A program made the translations under genes and the position numbers. Under the pieces are notes generated by a model, which was given only the letters and a program-made list of their open reading frames with translations, was not told the DNA's origin and did no database searches. DNA of 64,000 bases from Nocardioides thalensis (GTDB taxonomy: Bacteria; Actinomycetota; Actinomycetes; Propionibacteriales; Nocardioidaceae). This document shows, one piece after another, positions 1 through 8,396 of this stretch (the first letter of the stretch is position 1; every line of letters begins with the position of its first letter). The stretch is from contig NZ_JACCFP010000001.1 of NCBI RefSeq assembly GCF_013410655.1, positions 2,999,501 through 3,063,500 on the forward strand, read 5' to 3'.

Positions 1-1
1 C

Positions 2-1384
2 GCTCGTCCCGAGGTCGGTCCCGAGGGGAAGGACATCCCGGCGGACGGGATCATCACGGGGACCGCGCTGATCGACGGGCGGCCCTCGGTCATCGTCGCG
101 AGCGACTACACCGCCGCCGGCGGCAGCAACGGCATGCTCGGCAACGAGAAGGCGCGCCGCTGCATCGAGATCGCCGCCACCCGGGGCATCCCGATGGTGA
201 GCCTCTTCGACGGCGGCGGCCACCGGATCACCGAGGGCCTCGACGCGCGCGACTTCGCCGGCGGCATCGACATCCAGGAGCTCGCGACCCGGCTGTCGGG
301 CTGGGTGCCGCTCGTGTGCGCGTTCCTCGGCCCGGGCTACGGCCAGCCGGCGCTCTCCGGCGCGATCGCCGACTACGCGGTCGCCGTACGCGGCATCGCG
401 ACGATCGGGATGGCGCCGCCCGCCCTGGTGAAGGCGGCGACCGGGGAGGACGTCGACGAGCAGGCGATGTTCGGCGCCGACGCGCAGGCCGAGTTCGGGA
501 CGGTCGACCTCGTCGTCGACGACGAGGAGGACGCGATGCTCGCGCTGCGCGTCTTCCTGGCGACGCTGCCTCCCAACGCCGAGGCGCCGCTGCCGGTCGA
601 GCGCGGGCTGAAGCCCCAGCTCGAGGCGGCACGCAGGCTCGACGGCGTCGTACCTGCCGACCCGCGTGCGGGCTACGACATGAACGACGTCCTCGCCGGC
701 CTCGTCGACGAGGACAGCGAGATCGAGCTCAAGTCGGGCTTCGCCCGCAACATGATCACTTCGCTCGCCACGATCGACGGCCACCCGATCGGCATCGTGG
801 CGAGCCAGCCGACCGTGCTCGCCGGCGCGCTCGACACCGACGCCGCCGACAAGGCCGCTCATCTGGTCTCCCTGTGCGACGCGTTCGGGATCCCCGTGCT
901 GCTCCTCATCGACCAGCCCGGGCTCGCCGTCGGCGCCGCCGCCGAGCGCAGCGGGCTGACCCGCAGCACCGGCCGCCTCTCGATAGCGCTCGGCAGCGCC
1001 ACCGTGCCGGTCTTCAGCGTCCTGGTGCGGAAGGGGTACGGCGGCGGCTACGTCATCCTCGGGGGCGGGCGCTCGTACCGCCCGGAGCTGGTGCTTGCGT
1101 GGCCGCACGCCGAGACCGGCGTGATGAGCCCGGACTCGGCGATCGACCTGGTGTTCCGCAAGGACCTGGAGTCCGCCGCCGACCCCGCTGCGCGCCGGCA
1201 GGAGCTGATCTCGCTGTTCGGCGACCGGCTCGGTGCGGTCCGTGGTGCCGAGGGCTTCGGCTTCGACGCCGTGATCCGGCCGAGCGAGACGCGCGACCTG
1301 CTCGCGGCGACCCTCGCCACGCTTCCCCGGCGCAAGCTGATGCAGGGGGTCACCCCGCGACACCACCCGGTGCAGCCCCTCTGA
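2..1384 (+). CDS. Acyl-CoA carboxylase carboxyltransferase (beta) subunit, 5' truncated
   Basis: This is the C-terminal 460 residues of a carboxyltransferase; the reading frame is open to the window edge, so the start lies outside. The family moves a carboxyl group from carboxybiotin to an acyl-CoA (acetyl- or propionyl-CoA type), feeding fatty acid synthesis or propionate use. Visible family marks are the DGRP plus GGS stretch at the beginning and, near the end, a Gly-rich GGGYV segment followed by AWPHAE and GVMSPD. The substrate cannot be told from the sequence. An ArsC-like gene follows after 18 bases and may share its transcript. Confidence 0.85.
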   Translation, partial: ARPEVGPEGKDIPADGIITGTALIDGRPSVIVASDYTAAGGSNGMLGNEKARRCIEIAATRGIPMVSLFDGGGHRITEGLDARDFAGGIDIQELATRLSGWVPLVCAFLGPGYGQPALSGAIADYAVAVRGIATIGMAPPALVKAATGEDVDEQAMFGADAQAEFGTVDLVVDDEEDAMLALRVFLATLPPNAEAPLPVERGLKPQLEAARRLDGVVPADPRAGYDMNDVLAGLVDEDSEIELKSGFARNMITSLATIDGHPIGIVASQPTVLAGALDTDAADKAAHLVSLCDAFGIPVLLLIDQPGLAVGAAAERSGLTRSTGRLSIALGSATVPVFSVLVRKGYGGGYVILGGGRSYRPELVLAWPHAETGVMSPDSAIDLVFRKDLESAADPAARRQELISLFGDRLGAVRGAEGFGFDAVIRPSETRDLLAATLATLPRRKLMQGVTPRHHPVQPL

Positions 1385-1402
1385 AGGTGGCAGGGTGGTC
1401 GC

Positions 1403-1756
1403 GTGACCGACGTGACCGTCTTCGAGAAGCCGACCTGCACCACCTGCCGCAACCTCTTCGTCCTGCTGCGCGAGAAGGGCATCGACGCCGAGCGGATCGA
1501 CTACCACGTGCTCGGCCTGACCGCCGAGCAGCTCGACGAGATCCTCGCCAAGACCGGCCTCACGCCGCGCGAGCTGCTCCGCACCCGCGAGCCCGCCTAC
1601 AAGGAGCTCGGGCTCGACGACCCGTCCGTGACCGACGAGGCGATCGTCGAGGCGATGCTCGCCCACCCGGAGCTGCTCCAGCGGCCGGTCGTGATCAAGG
1701 GCGACCGCGCTGTCCTCGCCCGCCCCGTCGAGAAGGTGCTCGACCTCTTCGAGTGA
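1403..1756 (+). CDS. ArsC/Spx-family thioredoxin-fold protein (arsenate reductase-like)
   Basis: A 117-residue single-domain protein of the usual ArsC family length. The N-terminal redox motif CTTC (residues about 12-15), the LLRTREP-YKELGL segment in the middle and the RPVV segment near residue 91 are typical of the YfgD/ArsC-like branch. Family members reduce arsenate with a thiol donor, but many such proteins are general redox or regulatory proteins; there is no arsenic-resistance gene nearby, so the arsenate role is only inferred. It starts with GTG, 18 bases after the carboxyltransferase gene. Confidence 0.8.
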   Translation: MTDVTVFEKPTCTTCRNLFVLLREKGIDAERIDYHVLGLTAEQLDEILAKTGLTPRELLRTREPAYKELGLDDPSVTDEAIVEAMLAHPELLQRPVVIKGDRAVLARPVEKVLDLFE

Positions 1757-1820
1757 TGAGTCGTCGCGCCCTGCGCCGTCATACCCCCGACAGGACATCG
1801 ACAGGCGGAAGGACGAGGCG

Positions 1821-2828
1821 ATGAGTGTGGACACGCGACCGGAGGGGCTGGGCGTGAGCGACCTGGGCGAGCTCGACGAGGCGGCCTTCACGGGGCTGGC
1901 CGAGAAGCACCGGCGGGAGCTGCACGTGCACTGCTACCGGATGCTCGGGTCGTTCGAGGACGCCGAGGACACCGTCCAGGAGACGTTCCTCCGCGCGTGG
2001 CGGCGGCGCGAGACGTTCGCTGGACGGTCGACGTTCCGGGCGTGGCTCTACAAGATCGCGACCAACGCCTGCCTCGACCTGATCGCCAAGCGACGGCCCG
2101 CGCCTGCCTCCGGCGGCGAGGTGCTCTGGCTGCAGCCCTACCCGGACCGCCTGCTCGACGAGCTGCGCGCGGACGACGCCGATGAGCCGGAGGCGGTCGC
2201 CGTCGCGCGGGAGACGATCGAGCTGGCCTACGTCGCCGCGGTGCAGCACCTCGCGCCGCGGCCGCGCGCCGTGCTGATCCTGAGGGACGTGGTCGGCTGG
2301 CCGGCCAAGGAGGTCGCGGAGGCGCTCGGCGACTCCGTGAACTCGGTCAACAGCGCGCTCCAGCGGGCCCGCGCCGGACTGCGGGAGCACCTCCCCGCGG
2401 AGCGACAGGAGTGGACCGGCGGCGACGAGGACGCCGAGACCCGCGAGCTGGTGCGCCGGTACGCCGCGGCCAGCGTGGAGGCGGACATCGACCGGCTGGC
2501 GACGATGCTGCGCGACGACGTACGGACCGCGATGCCGCCCACGCCGGGGGTGTACGCCGGCCGCGACGCCGTCGTGCACTACTGGGTGGAGAGTGGCTAC
2601 GCGGACATGTCGGGGCTGCGCGCCGTACTGACGTCGGCGAACCGGCAGCCCGCCCTCGGCTACTACGAGTGGCGGGAGCACGAGGGCGCCTACCTGCCGC
2701 TGACGGTGGACGTCCTCCGGGTCGTCGACGGGCGGATCGCCGAGATCCTCACGTTCCACGATGACCAGTTCCCTCGGCTCGGCCTGCCTGGCAGCCTTCC
2801 TCGGGAACGGGACGATCAGCCGTCGTAG
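1821..2828 (+). CDS. ECF sigma factor with C-terminal SnoaL-like domain
   Basis: A 335-residue sigma-70 family factor. Residues about 25-100 hold region 2 (HCYRMLGSFEDAEDTVQETFLRAW pattern, quoted in part: DAEDTVQETF), about 140-190 hold region 4 (helix-turn-helix around PAKEVAEALG), and the last 120 residues form a SnoaL/NTF2-like domain. This plan resembles the SigG/TIGR02960 type, where the extra domain is thought to replace a separate anti-sigma factor. A GGAAGGACG ribosome site precedes the ATG. No anti-sigma gene is adjacent. The 3' end overlaps the end of the convergent SDR gene by 13 bases. Confidence 0.85.
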   Translation: MSVDTRPEGLGVSDLGELDEAAFTGLAEKHRRELHVHCYRMLGSFEDAEDTVQETFLRAWRRRETFAGRSTFRAWLYKIATNACLDLIAKRRPAPASGGEVLWLQPYPDRLLDELRADDADEPEAVAVARETIELAYVAAVQHLAPRPRAVLILRDVVGWPAKEVAEALGDSVNSVNSALQRARAGLREHLPAERQEWTGGDEDAETRELVRRYAAASVEADIDRLATMLRDDVRTAMPPTPGVYAGRDAVVHYWVESGYADMSGLRAVLTSANRQPALGYYEWREHEGAYLPLTVDVLRVVDGRIAEILTFHDDQFPRLGLPGSLPRERDDQPS

Positions 2829-3481
2829 GCGACGTGCGGCGTCCACTCCTCGGCGCTACGGGTGACCGCGGCCCACATCGCGTCGGCGATCAGCGGCGGA
2901 GCGAACGGGCCGTCCTTGGCGAGGGATCCGTTGATCTGCACGGCCACGGCGCGGATTCCGTCGGGCTTGAGCGCCGCGTCGACGCTGGTGACGAGGTTGC
3001 GCACGGCCGCCTTCTGCACGCCCAGGGACGCCGCGCGGTGCCACGGCTTGTCGGCGGCGACGCTGCCGGTCACGAGGATCCGCCCGCCGTCCGCGAAGTA
3101 GGGGCGCGCCGCTTGGAGCGCGGGCAGGAGCGCGCCGGCGCCGAGCGTGAGGTCCTCGAGCAGCTCGGGGACCGTGAGCTCCAGCGGGTTCTTCTCGCGC
3201 CACGCGCTGGGGTTGAAGTGGAGCACGTCGATGCGGCCGTGCCTCTCGCCCACGGCCTTCACGACCCGCGTGACGTCGTCGGGATCGGTGAGATCGATGC
3301 CGGAGCCCTCAGCGGCGAAGCCCTCGCCACGGAGCGTCTCCGCGAGGTCGTCCGCGCCCTCGTCGGAATCGGTCGTGAGCACGGCGAGGTAGCCCTCCCG
3401 CGCGAACCGACGGGCGACGCTGAGGCCCAGGCCGGGGCCACCGCCGAGCACGACAAGGACTGGCTGGTCTGACTGGGTCAC
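2816..3481 (-). CDS. SDR-family protein lacking the catalytic tyrosine
   Basis: A 221-residue short-chain dehydrogenase/reductase fold protein with the nucleotide-binding motif GGGPGLG near residue 13 and the beta-strand ILVTGS carrying the usual Ser140. In place of the family YxxxK motif it has LGVQK, so Leu153 sits where the catalytic Tyr should be while Lys157 is kept. The NNAG position also reads FNPS. It is likely a non-classical or non-catalytic member. It starts with GTG and converges on the ECF sigma gene with a 13-base overlap. Confidence 0.75.
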   Translation of the reverse strand: MTQSDQPVLVVLGGGPGLGLSVARRFAREGYLAVLTTDSDEGADDLAETLRGEGFAAEGSGIDLTDPDDVTRVVKAVGERHGRIDVLHFNPSAWREKNPLELTVPELLEDLTLGAGALLPALQAARPYFADGGRILVTGSVAADKPWHRAASLGVQKAAVRNLVTSVDAALKPDGIRAVAVQINGSLAKDGPFAPPLIADAMWAAVTRSAEEWTPHVAYDG

Positions 3482-3613
3482 GTGCCGAGCCTATGCCGGA
3501 CCACGGTCGCGTCCTTCGGGGCATGCCGGCCGTCTCCGACTACGCCCGTCGACGTAGGACGACGCGCTTCTCACCCGATCCCCGTAGCCCCGGACCGGCG
3601 CACGATCGTCGTC

Positions 3614-3949
3614 ATGGACACCACACACCTCGTGACCGCGGCGGCGTACGACCTGACGACCGGCCGCGCGCTCACCCTCGTCGCCATCCCGTTCGGAGTG
3701 CTGGGGGTCGTCCTCGGCGCGCGAGCGCTCCGCGCTGCCCGGCTCTCCCCGGCCACGGGCGTCGCCAGCATCGTCAGCCTGGGCCTCGGCACCTTGATCC
3801 TCGTCACCGCGGACGGTGGACCGGGGAGCGGCAGCGGAGTCGTGGGAGCCGTCCTGGCGATGGTGCTCGGCGCCGCGGGCATGGTGCTCGGCGGGCTCGG
3901 TCACCTCGCGTCGATCAGGAACGAGAGGAGGACGAGGGCGCCCGCGTGA
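3614..3949 (+). CDS. Small membrane protein (DUF6223-like)
   Basis: A 111-residue protein with three hydrophobic segments (roughly residues 20-42, 50-68 and 76-98) and a short basic C-terminal tail. The ATG at 3614 was chosen over an in-frame GTG at 3482 because the extra N-terminus has no protein-like character. It resembles small actinobacterial membrane proteins of the DUF6223 type, but this family match is from memory. It sits 23 bases before a histidine kinase gene and could belong to the same transcript. No function can be assigned. Confidence 0.6.
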   Translation: MDTTHLVTAAAYDLTTGRALTLVAIPFGVLGVVLGARALRAARLSPATGVASIVSLGLGTLILVTADGGPGSGSGVVGAVLAMVLGAAGMVLGGLGHLASIRNERRTRAPA

Positions 3950-3972
3950 CTCGGCGAACCTAGGATCGCCCC

Positions 3973-5178
3973 ATGTTCGCGCGAGGCGCAGGAGCGGTGC
4001 GCACGGACGTCCTGCTCGCGCTGGTCGTCACGGCGGTCCAGGTGCTGGGCGTGCACGTCCGCGGTCCGGAGGTCAACGAGCGCCCGATCACCGACCTGGC
4101 CGGTCTCGGCATCGCCCTGCTCGTCCTCCCCGGGCTCGCGTTGGCCGTACGGCGCCGCTGGCCGGGCATCGTCCTCGCGCTCGCGGCGCTCACCAGCGGC
4201 GCTTACTACCTCCTCGACTTCTCCGACGGCCCCGGCTGGCTCGCGCTCTTCATCGCCCTCTACACGGTGACCGCGTACGGCGACGGTCGCCGCTCGGTGC
4301 GGATCGCGGCGATCACCATCGCCGCGCTCGCTGCCGTCTGGCTGGTCGCGGCCACCGACATCGAGCCTGCGCAGGCGATCGGATGGGTGTGGTTCCGGAT
4401 CGGCGCCGCCGTCATGTCCGCCGCGCTGGGCGAGTCGAGCCGGGCGCGGCAGGTCATCCTCGACGAGGCGGTGGCGCGGGCCGAGCTCGCGGAGCGCAGA
4501 CGCGAGGAGGAGACCCGGGCGAGGGTCGCCGACGAGCGGGTGCGGATCGCCCGCGAGGTCCACGACACCGTCGCCCACGCGATCGCGATCGTCAACGTGC
4601 AGGCCGGCGTCACGGCTCACGTCCTCGACAAGCGGCCCGATCTCGCCCGGGAGAACCTCGTCGCCATCGAGCAGACCAGCTCGCGGGCCCTGGAGGAGAT
4701 GCGCTCCATCCTCGGGATGCTGCGCAGCGGCGACGACCCGCGGGCGCCGACGCCGGGACTGGCGGAGGTCGACGAGCTCGTCGAGCGCGCCCGCGAGGCG
4801 GGGCTGACGGTCGACCGGCAGGACACCGGCCCGGCGTCCGTCACGGTGCCGAGCGCGGTGGGTGCGGCGGCGTACCGGATCGTCCAGGAGGGCCTGACCA
4901 ACGTGATCCGTCACGTCGGTCCGACCCGGGTGAGCGTCGGCGTGACGACCGAGGCCGGCGAGCTGTGCGTGTCGGTGGTCGACGAAGGCCCGAGTGGCGA
5001 CGCGCCGGCACCCGGCGCCCCGGACCCCGGTCCCCCGGCACCGGGCCACGGGATCCGCGGCATGCGCGAGCGCTGCGAGCTGCTCGGCGGCCGGCTCGAA
5101 GCGGGGCCCAGGGCGGGTCGCGGCTTCGAGGTGCGCGCCCGCATCCCCCTGGCGCTACGCGCAGAGGCGACGGCATGA
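3973..5178 (+). CDS. Two-component sensor histidine kinase (NarL/DesK type)
   Basis: A 401-residue kinase. The N-terminal 150 residues contain about four to five membrane segments without a large external domain, so the signal may be sensed in or near the membrane. The dimerisation/phospho-acceptor segment REVHDTVAH places the His near residue 197, and the HATPase_c domain follows with NVIRH (N box), DEG and GHGIRGM (G boxes). This HisKA_3 type pairs with LuxR-type regulators, and the next gene is one, with its ATG overlapping this stop by four bases. The signal is unknown. Confidence 0.93.
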   Translation: MFARGAGAVRTDVLLALVVTAVQVLGVHVRGPEVNERPITDLAGLGIALLVLPGLALAVRRRWPGIVLALAALTSGAYYLLDFSDGPGWLALFIALYTVTAYGDGRRSVRIAAITIAALAAVWLVAATDIEPAQAIGWVWFRIGAAVMSAALGESSRARQVILDEAVARAELAERRREEETRARVADERVRIAREVHDTVAHAIAIVNVQAGVTAHVLDKRPDLARENLVAIEQTSSRALEEMRSILGMLRSGDDPRAPTPGLAEVDELVERAREAGLTVDRQDTGPASVTVPSAVGAAAYRIVQEGLTNVIRHVGPTRVSVGVTTEAGELCVSVVDEGPSGDAPAPGAPDPGPPAPGHGIRGMRERCELLGGRLEAGPRAGRGFEVRARIPLALRAEATA

Positions 5179-5864
5179 CGACGAGCCACCGCGACGGGCC
5201 CATCAAGGTGCTGCTGGTCGACGACGAGGAGCTGGTCCGCTCGGGGTTCCGGCTGCTGCTCGAGCTCGAGGACGGCATCGAGGTGGTCGCCGAGGCGAGC
5301 AACGGCACGGAGGCGGTCGACCGCGCCCGCGCGACGCGGCCGGACGTGGTCGTCATGGACATCCGGATGCCGGGAGGCGACGGGATCCGCGCGACGGCCG
5401 AGATCGCGGGGACGCGCGGGCTCGAGGGCACCCGGATCCTGATCCTCACGACCTACGAGACCGACGACTACGTCTACGATGCGCTCGAGGCCGGCGCGAG
5501 CGGGTTCCTGCTCAAGGACGCCGGCCCCGCCGAGCTGCTCCACGCGATCCGGGTGATCGCCGCCGGCGAGGCACTGCTGGCGCCCCGGATCACCCGACGC
5601 CTGATCAGCCAGGTGACCGCGGCGCGGAAAGCGACCGCCGCGGCCGAGGAGCGGCTCGCCGTGCTCACCCAGCGCGAGCGGGAGGTCCTCGCCCTCGTCG
5701 GCCGCGGTCTGAGCAACGACGAGATCGGGGCTGACCTCTACCTCAGCCCCGCCACGGCCCGGACCCACGTCAGCAACGCCATGGGCAAGCTGGGGGCCCG
5801 GGACCGGGCCCAGCTGGTGGTGATCGCCTACGAGACCGGCCTCGTCACGACCGGCGACGACTGA
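5175..5864 (+). CDS. LuxR/NarL-family response regulator
   Basis: A 229-residue regulator. The receiver domain (residues about 11-130) has the acidic pair DDEE near residue 16, the phospho-acceptor Asp in VVMDIRMPG near residue 61, and the conserved Lys in LLKDAG. The C-terminal GerE helix-turn-helix (about 160-220) begins LTQREREVLALVGRG and ends HVSNAMGKLG. ATGA overlap with the kinase gene shows translational coupling, so the two form one system. Targets are unknown; the lipoprotein gene 39 bases downstream is a candidate member of the operon. Confidence 0.94.
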   Translation: MTTSHRDGPIKVLLVDDEELVRSGFRLLLELEDGIEVVAEASNGTEAVDRARATRPDVVVMDIRMPGGDGIRATAEIAGTRGLEGTRILILTTYETDDYVYDALEAGASGFLLKDAGPAELLHAIRVIAAGEALLAPRITRRLISQVTAARKATAAAEERLAVLTQREREVLALVGRGLSNDEIGADLYLSPATARTHVSNAMGKLGARDRAQLVVIAYETGLVTTGDD

Positions 5865-5903
5865 CGGTTGTGTCGGCAGGTTCGCCACGGCAGGGTGGCT
5901 GCT

Positions 5904-6461
5904 ATGCGAAGAGCGTCCGGTCGACGTACCGCACAGGTGGCAGGCGTCCTCGTCCTCGCCCTCGTCGGCGTGAGCTGCGGGTCCGACGACGGCGGCGAGG
6001 CGGCGGACTCCCCGGCGGACTCCCCAGCCTCACCGACGGCGACCAAGGACGGGTCGGGGACGGCTCCCACCAGCGAGGCCACCACGTCCGAGGCCTCCGA
6101 GCCGGACGGCACCGCGATCACCACGGCAGCGAGCGACTACGGCGAGGTCCTGTGGGGACCGGGCCGGCAGGTCGTCTACATCTGGGAACAGGAGCCCTCG
6201 TCCACCCCCGAGTGCTACGGCGACTGCGCAGTGGCGTGGCCTCCTGTCCTGACGGAGGGCGAGCCGGTCGCCGAGGGTCAGGTGGACGCCGGCCTGCTCG
6301 GCACCACCGAGCGACGCGACGGCTCGACGCAGGTCACCTACAACGGGCACCCGCTGTACTACTACGCCCACGAGGGCCCGGGCGAGGTCGAGTGCCACAA
6401 CGTCGCGACCCACGGCGGGTTGTGGTGGGTCATCACCCCGGACGGAGAGCGCGCGGCCTGA
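5904..6461 (+). CDS. Secreted-repeat lipoprotein (COG4315-like)
   Basis: A 185-residue lipoprotein. Residues 1-24 form a signal peptide with lipobox LVGVSC, followed by a Ser/Thr/Pro-rich linker to about residue 75. The folded part carries two copies of the family repeat: one around ECYGDCAVAWPPVL and one around GHPLYYYAHE with HGGLWW. The family is exported in many actinomycetes and its role is not known. The ATG at 5904 was chosen because it directly gives the signal peptide. It lies 39 bases after the two-component system. Confidence 0.8.
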   Translation: MRRASGRRTAQVAGVLVLALVGVSCGSDDGGEAADSPADSPASPTATKDGSGTAPTSEATTSEASEPDGTAITTAASDYGEVLWGPGRQVVYIWEQEPSSTPECYGDCAVAWPPVLTEGEPVAEGQVDAGLLGTTERRDGSTQVTYNGHPLYYYAHEGPGEVECHNVATHGGLWWVITPDGERAA

Positions 6462-6540
6462 AGATCCGCGTTCGGCGCCTGTTCCTGCGGGCAGCGCGAG
6501 TGGCGCTGCGTCTTCCCGACTGAGCGCTCGGGGCGATCCA

Positions 6541-6558
6541 CCGTACGGTACGGTACGG
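6541..6558. repeat. Tandem/palindromic CGTAC-rich operator-like site
   Basis: The sequence is CCGTACGGTACGGTACGG: overlapping copies of CGTACGGTA with a 13-bp near-perfect palindrome CCGTAC-G-GTACGG. It lies 45 bases upstream of the thioesterase gene start, a place where repressor operators are common. No regulator can be named. Confidence 0.4.
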
Positions 6559-6602
6559 AACGCTTTCCCCTGCTCAGCCGTCCCGACGAAAGGATCCAAC
6601 CG

Positions 6603-7061
6603 GTGCCCGATCTGTTCGACCCCACGACGATCGGTCTGCCAGAGGCACAGGGGGTGCTGGCGGCACAGCCCTTCAGCCGGCTCCTCGGTGCCAGGCTGAC
6701 CAGCTTCGGCGAGGGCGAGGCGGTGCTCGAGATCGACATCACCGACCATCACCGCCAGCAGTTCGGCTTGGTGCACGGCGGCGTGCTCGCCTACTGCGCC
6801 GACAACGTGCTGACCTTCGCCGCGGGCACAGTGCTCGGCCCCAGCATCGTCACCAGCGGCCTCAGCGTCACCTATCTCGCAGCGGCCCGCGAGGGAACCC
6901 TGCGCGCCACCGCCAAGGTGATCGCACACGATCGGCGTCGCGCGGTGGCCTCGGTGGTCATCGACGAGATCGGAGCCGACGGCAGCGTGCGCACCTGCGC
7001 CACGGCCCAGGGCTCCGCGGTCGCCTCCGCACCGCGGTCCGGGGCGCTCGCGGACACGTGA
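6603..7061 (+). CDS. PaaI-family hotdog-fold thioesterase
   Basis: A 152-residue single hotdog-domain protein of normal family length. The catalytic-region helix is visible as LVHGGVLAYCADN (residues about 55-67), with the Gly-rich HGG turn and an Asp in the helix, as in PaaI/YbgC-like acyl-CoA thioesterases. It probably hydrolyses an aromatic or branched acyl-CoA; the substrate is not known. The GTG start has a GAAAGGA ribosome site about 8 bases upstream. It converges with the ECF sigma gene, 8 bases away, and has a palindromic operator-like site upstream. Confidence 0.85.
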   Translation: MPDLFDPTTIGLPEAQGVLAAQPFSRLLGARLTSFGEGEAVLEIDITDHHRQQFGLVHGGVLAYCADNVLTFAAGTVLGPSIVTSGLSVTYLAAAREGTLRATAKVIAHDRRRAVASVVIDEIGADGSVRTCATAQGSAVASAPRSGALADT

Positions 7062-7069
7062 GCGGCCGA

Positions 7070-8026
7070 TCAGGAAGCCTCGCTGCGTCGTGCGGCGACC
7101 AGTCGTTCGTCGTTGAAGGCGACGATCCGCGTGATGCGGCCGTCGCGCACGTCGAGGACGTGTACGGCGTGCGGCCGATAGCTGCCGTCGGACGTGCGGA
7201 CGTAGCAGAGGGCCGCCGGCTGGCCGTTGGCGACGGCAGGCTCGAGGTGCCAGCGGTTCGCTGAGGTGAGGATCCGCCGGTCGAGGAACGCCAGGACCGC
7301 GTCGCGGCCCGAGAACCACTCGAGCCGCGGCGGCATCTCGAGCCGGACGTCCTGTCGCAGCAGCTCCGCGAGGCGATGCAGGTCGGCGTCGGCGAAGGCC
7401 GCCACGTACTCGTCGACGACCGCGCGGATCCGTGGCTCGTCGGCGTACGTCGGGTGCTCCTCCCGATCGCGGACCCCTGCGCCGTCGAGGGTGCGCCGGG
7501 CTCGGGCGAGAGCGCTGTAGACCGCTGCGGTGGACATGTCGAGGACCTGACCGACCTCGGCGGGCTTGAGGCCCAGGACGTCGCAGAGCAGCAGCGCGGC
7601 GCGCTGTCGTGGCGCGAGATGCTGCAACGCGACGACGAAGGCAAGCCTGATGTCGGCGTTCTGGTCGGCGATCGCCTCCGGCTCGGACGCCGCGGTCGAC
7701 GTGACGAAGGGGGTGAGCCAGGGCAGGTCCTCTCCCGGTTCGAGCTCCGCTTCCGGAGTGGTCGACGGTGGGTTCAGGCCGGAGGGAAGAGGGCGCCGGG
7801 CACGCTTCTCCAGTGCGGTGAGGCACACGCGAGTGGCGATCCGGTACAGCCACGTCTTGATCGACGACCTCCCCTCGAAGGAGTCCAGGGCCCGCCACGC
7901 ACGGAGCAACGTCTCCTGCGTCAGGTCCTCGGCGTCGTGGATCGAGCCGGACATCCGGTAGCAGTGGGCGAGGATCTCTCCCCGGTACCGGGTCAGGTCG
8001 TCGAGCTCGACGGCGGGCATCTGCAT
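7070..8026 (-). CDS. ECF sigma factor with C-terminal SnoaL-like domain (SigG/TIGR02960 type)
   Basis: A 318-residue sigma factor. Region 2 (residues about 10-80) has HCYRMSGS and DAEDLTQETLLRAW; region 4 (about 135-185) has QRAALLLCDVLG and the helix-turn-helix KPAEVGQVLD. The last 120 residues are a SnoaL/NTF2-like domain. The ATG overlaps the stop of the upstream NTF2-like gene (ATGA), so the two are coupled. The longer open frame upstream is not protein-like. No anti-sigma gene is present; the fused domain probably controls activity. Confidence 0.88.
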   Translation of the reverse strand: MQMPAVELDDLTRYRGEILAHCYRMSGSIHDAEDLTQETLLRAWRALDSFEGRSSIKTWLYRIATRVCLTALEKRARRPLPSGLNPPSTTPEAELEPGEDLPWLTPFVTSTAASEPEAIADQNADIRLAFVVALQHLAPRQRAALLLCDVLGLKPAEVGQVLDMSTAAVYSALARARRTLDGAGVRDREEHPTYADEPRIRAVVDEYVAAFADADLHRLAELLRQDVRLEMPPRLEWFSGRDAVLAFLDRRILTSANRWHLEPAVANGQPAALCYVRTSDGSYRPHAVHVLDVRDGRITRIVAFNDERLVAARRSEAS

Positions 8027-8394
8027 CAGCCCTCGACGGAGCTCGTGGGCCGCATCGCAGCGGTGTCGAACAGCAGGTCGTTCCTGACGATCAACCCGTC
8101 CTGCACGACGTAGAGGTCGGCCGCGCGGATCACGCCGAACGGTGCGGTGTGCATGTCGTAGAGCAGCATCGCGCGCGACTCGTCGCCGAAGGTCTCGAGC
8201 AGGTCCAGCCCGGTGACGACCCCGGAGAACTCGCCGACCGCTGCGAGGTAGGCATCGCGGCCACGGATCTGCACCCTGGGGCTGGTGAAGGCCACCTCGT
8301 CGGCCACCCACTCCGCGGCATCCTCCATCTGGCGCGATGCGAACGCCTTCACGAAGGCGGTGGCGACCTCACGGGGCGTCGTGGACAAGGACAT
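8026..8394 (-). CDS. SnoaL-like / NTF2-like polyketide-cyclase-fold protein
   Basis: A 122-residue stand-alone NTF2-like cone-fold protein (segments AFVKAFASRQ and VADEV near the start, RGRDAYLAAV in the middle). The family includes cyclases, isomerases and ligand-binding proteins, so no reaction can be assigned. The ATG at 8394 was preferred over one at 8430 because GAGGAG lies 7 bases upstream of it. It is the third gene of a minus-strand operon and overlaps the start of the ECF sigma gene, which itself carries a fused domain of the same fold. Confidence 0.75.
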   Translation of the reverse strand: MSLSTTPREVATAFVKAFASRQMEDAAEWVADEVAFTSPRVQIRGRDAYLAAVGEFSGVVTGLDLLETFGDESRAMLLYDMHTAPFGVIRAADLYVVQDGLIVRNDLLFDTAAMRPTSSVEG

Positions 8395-8396
8395 GG

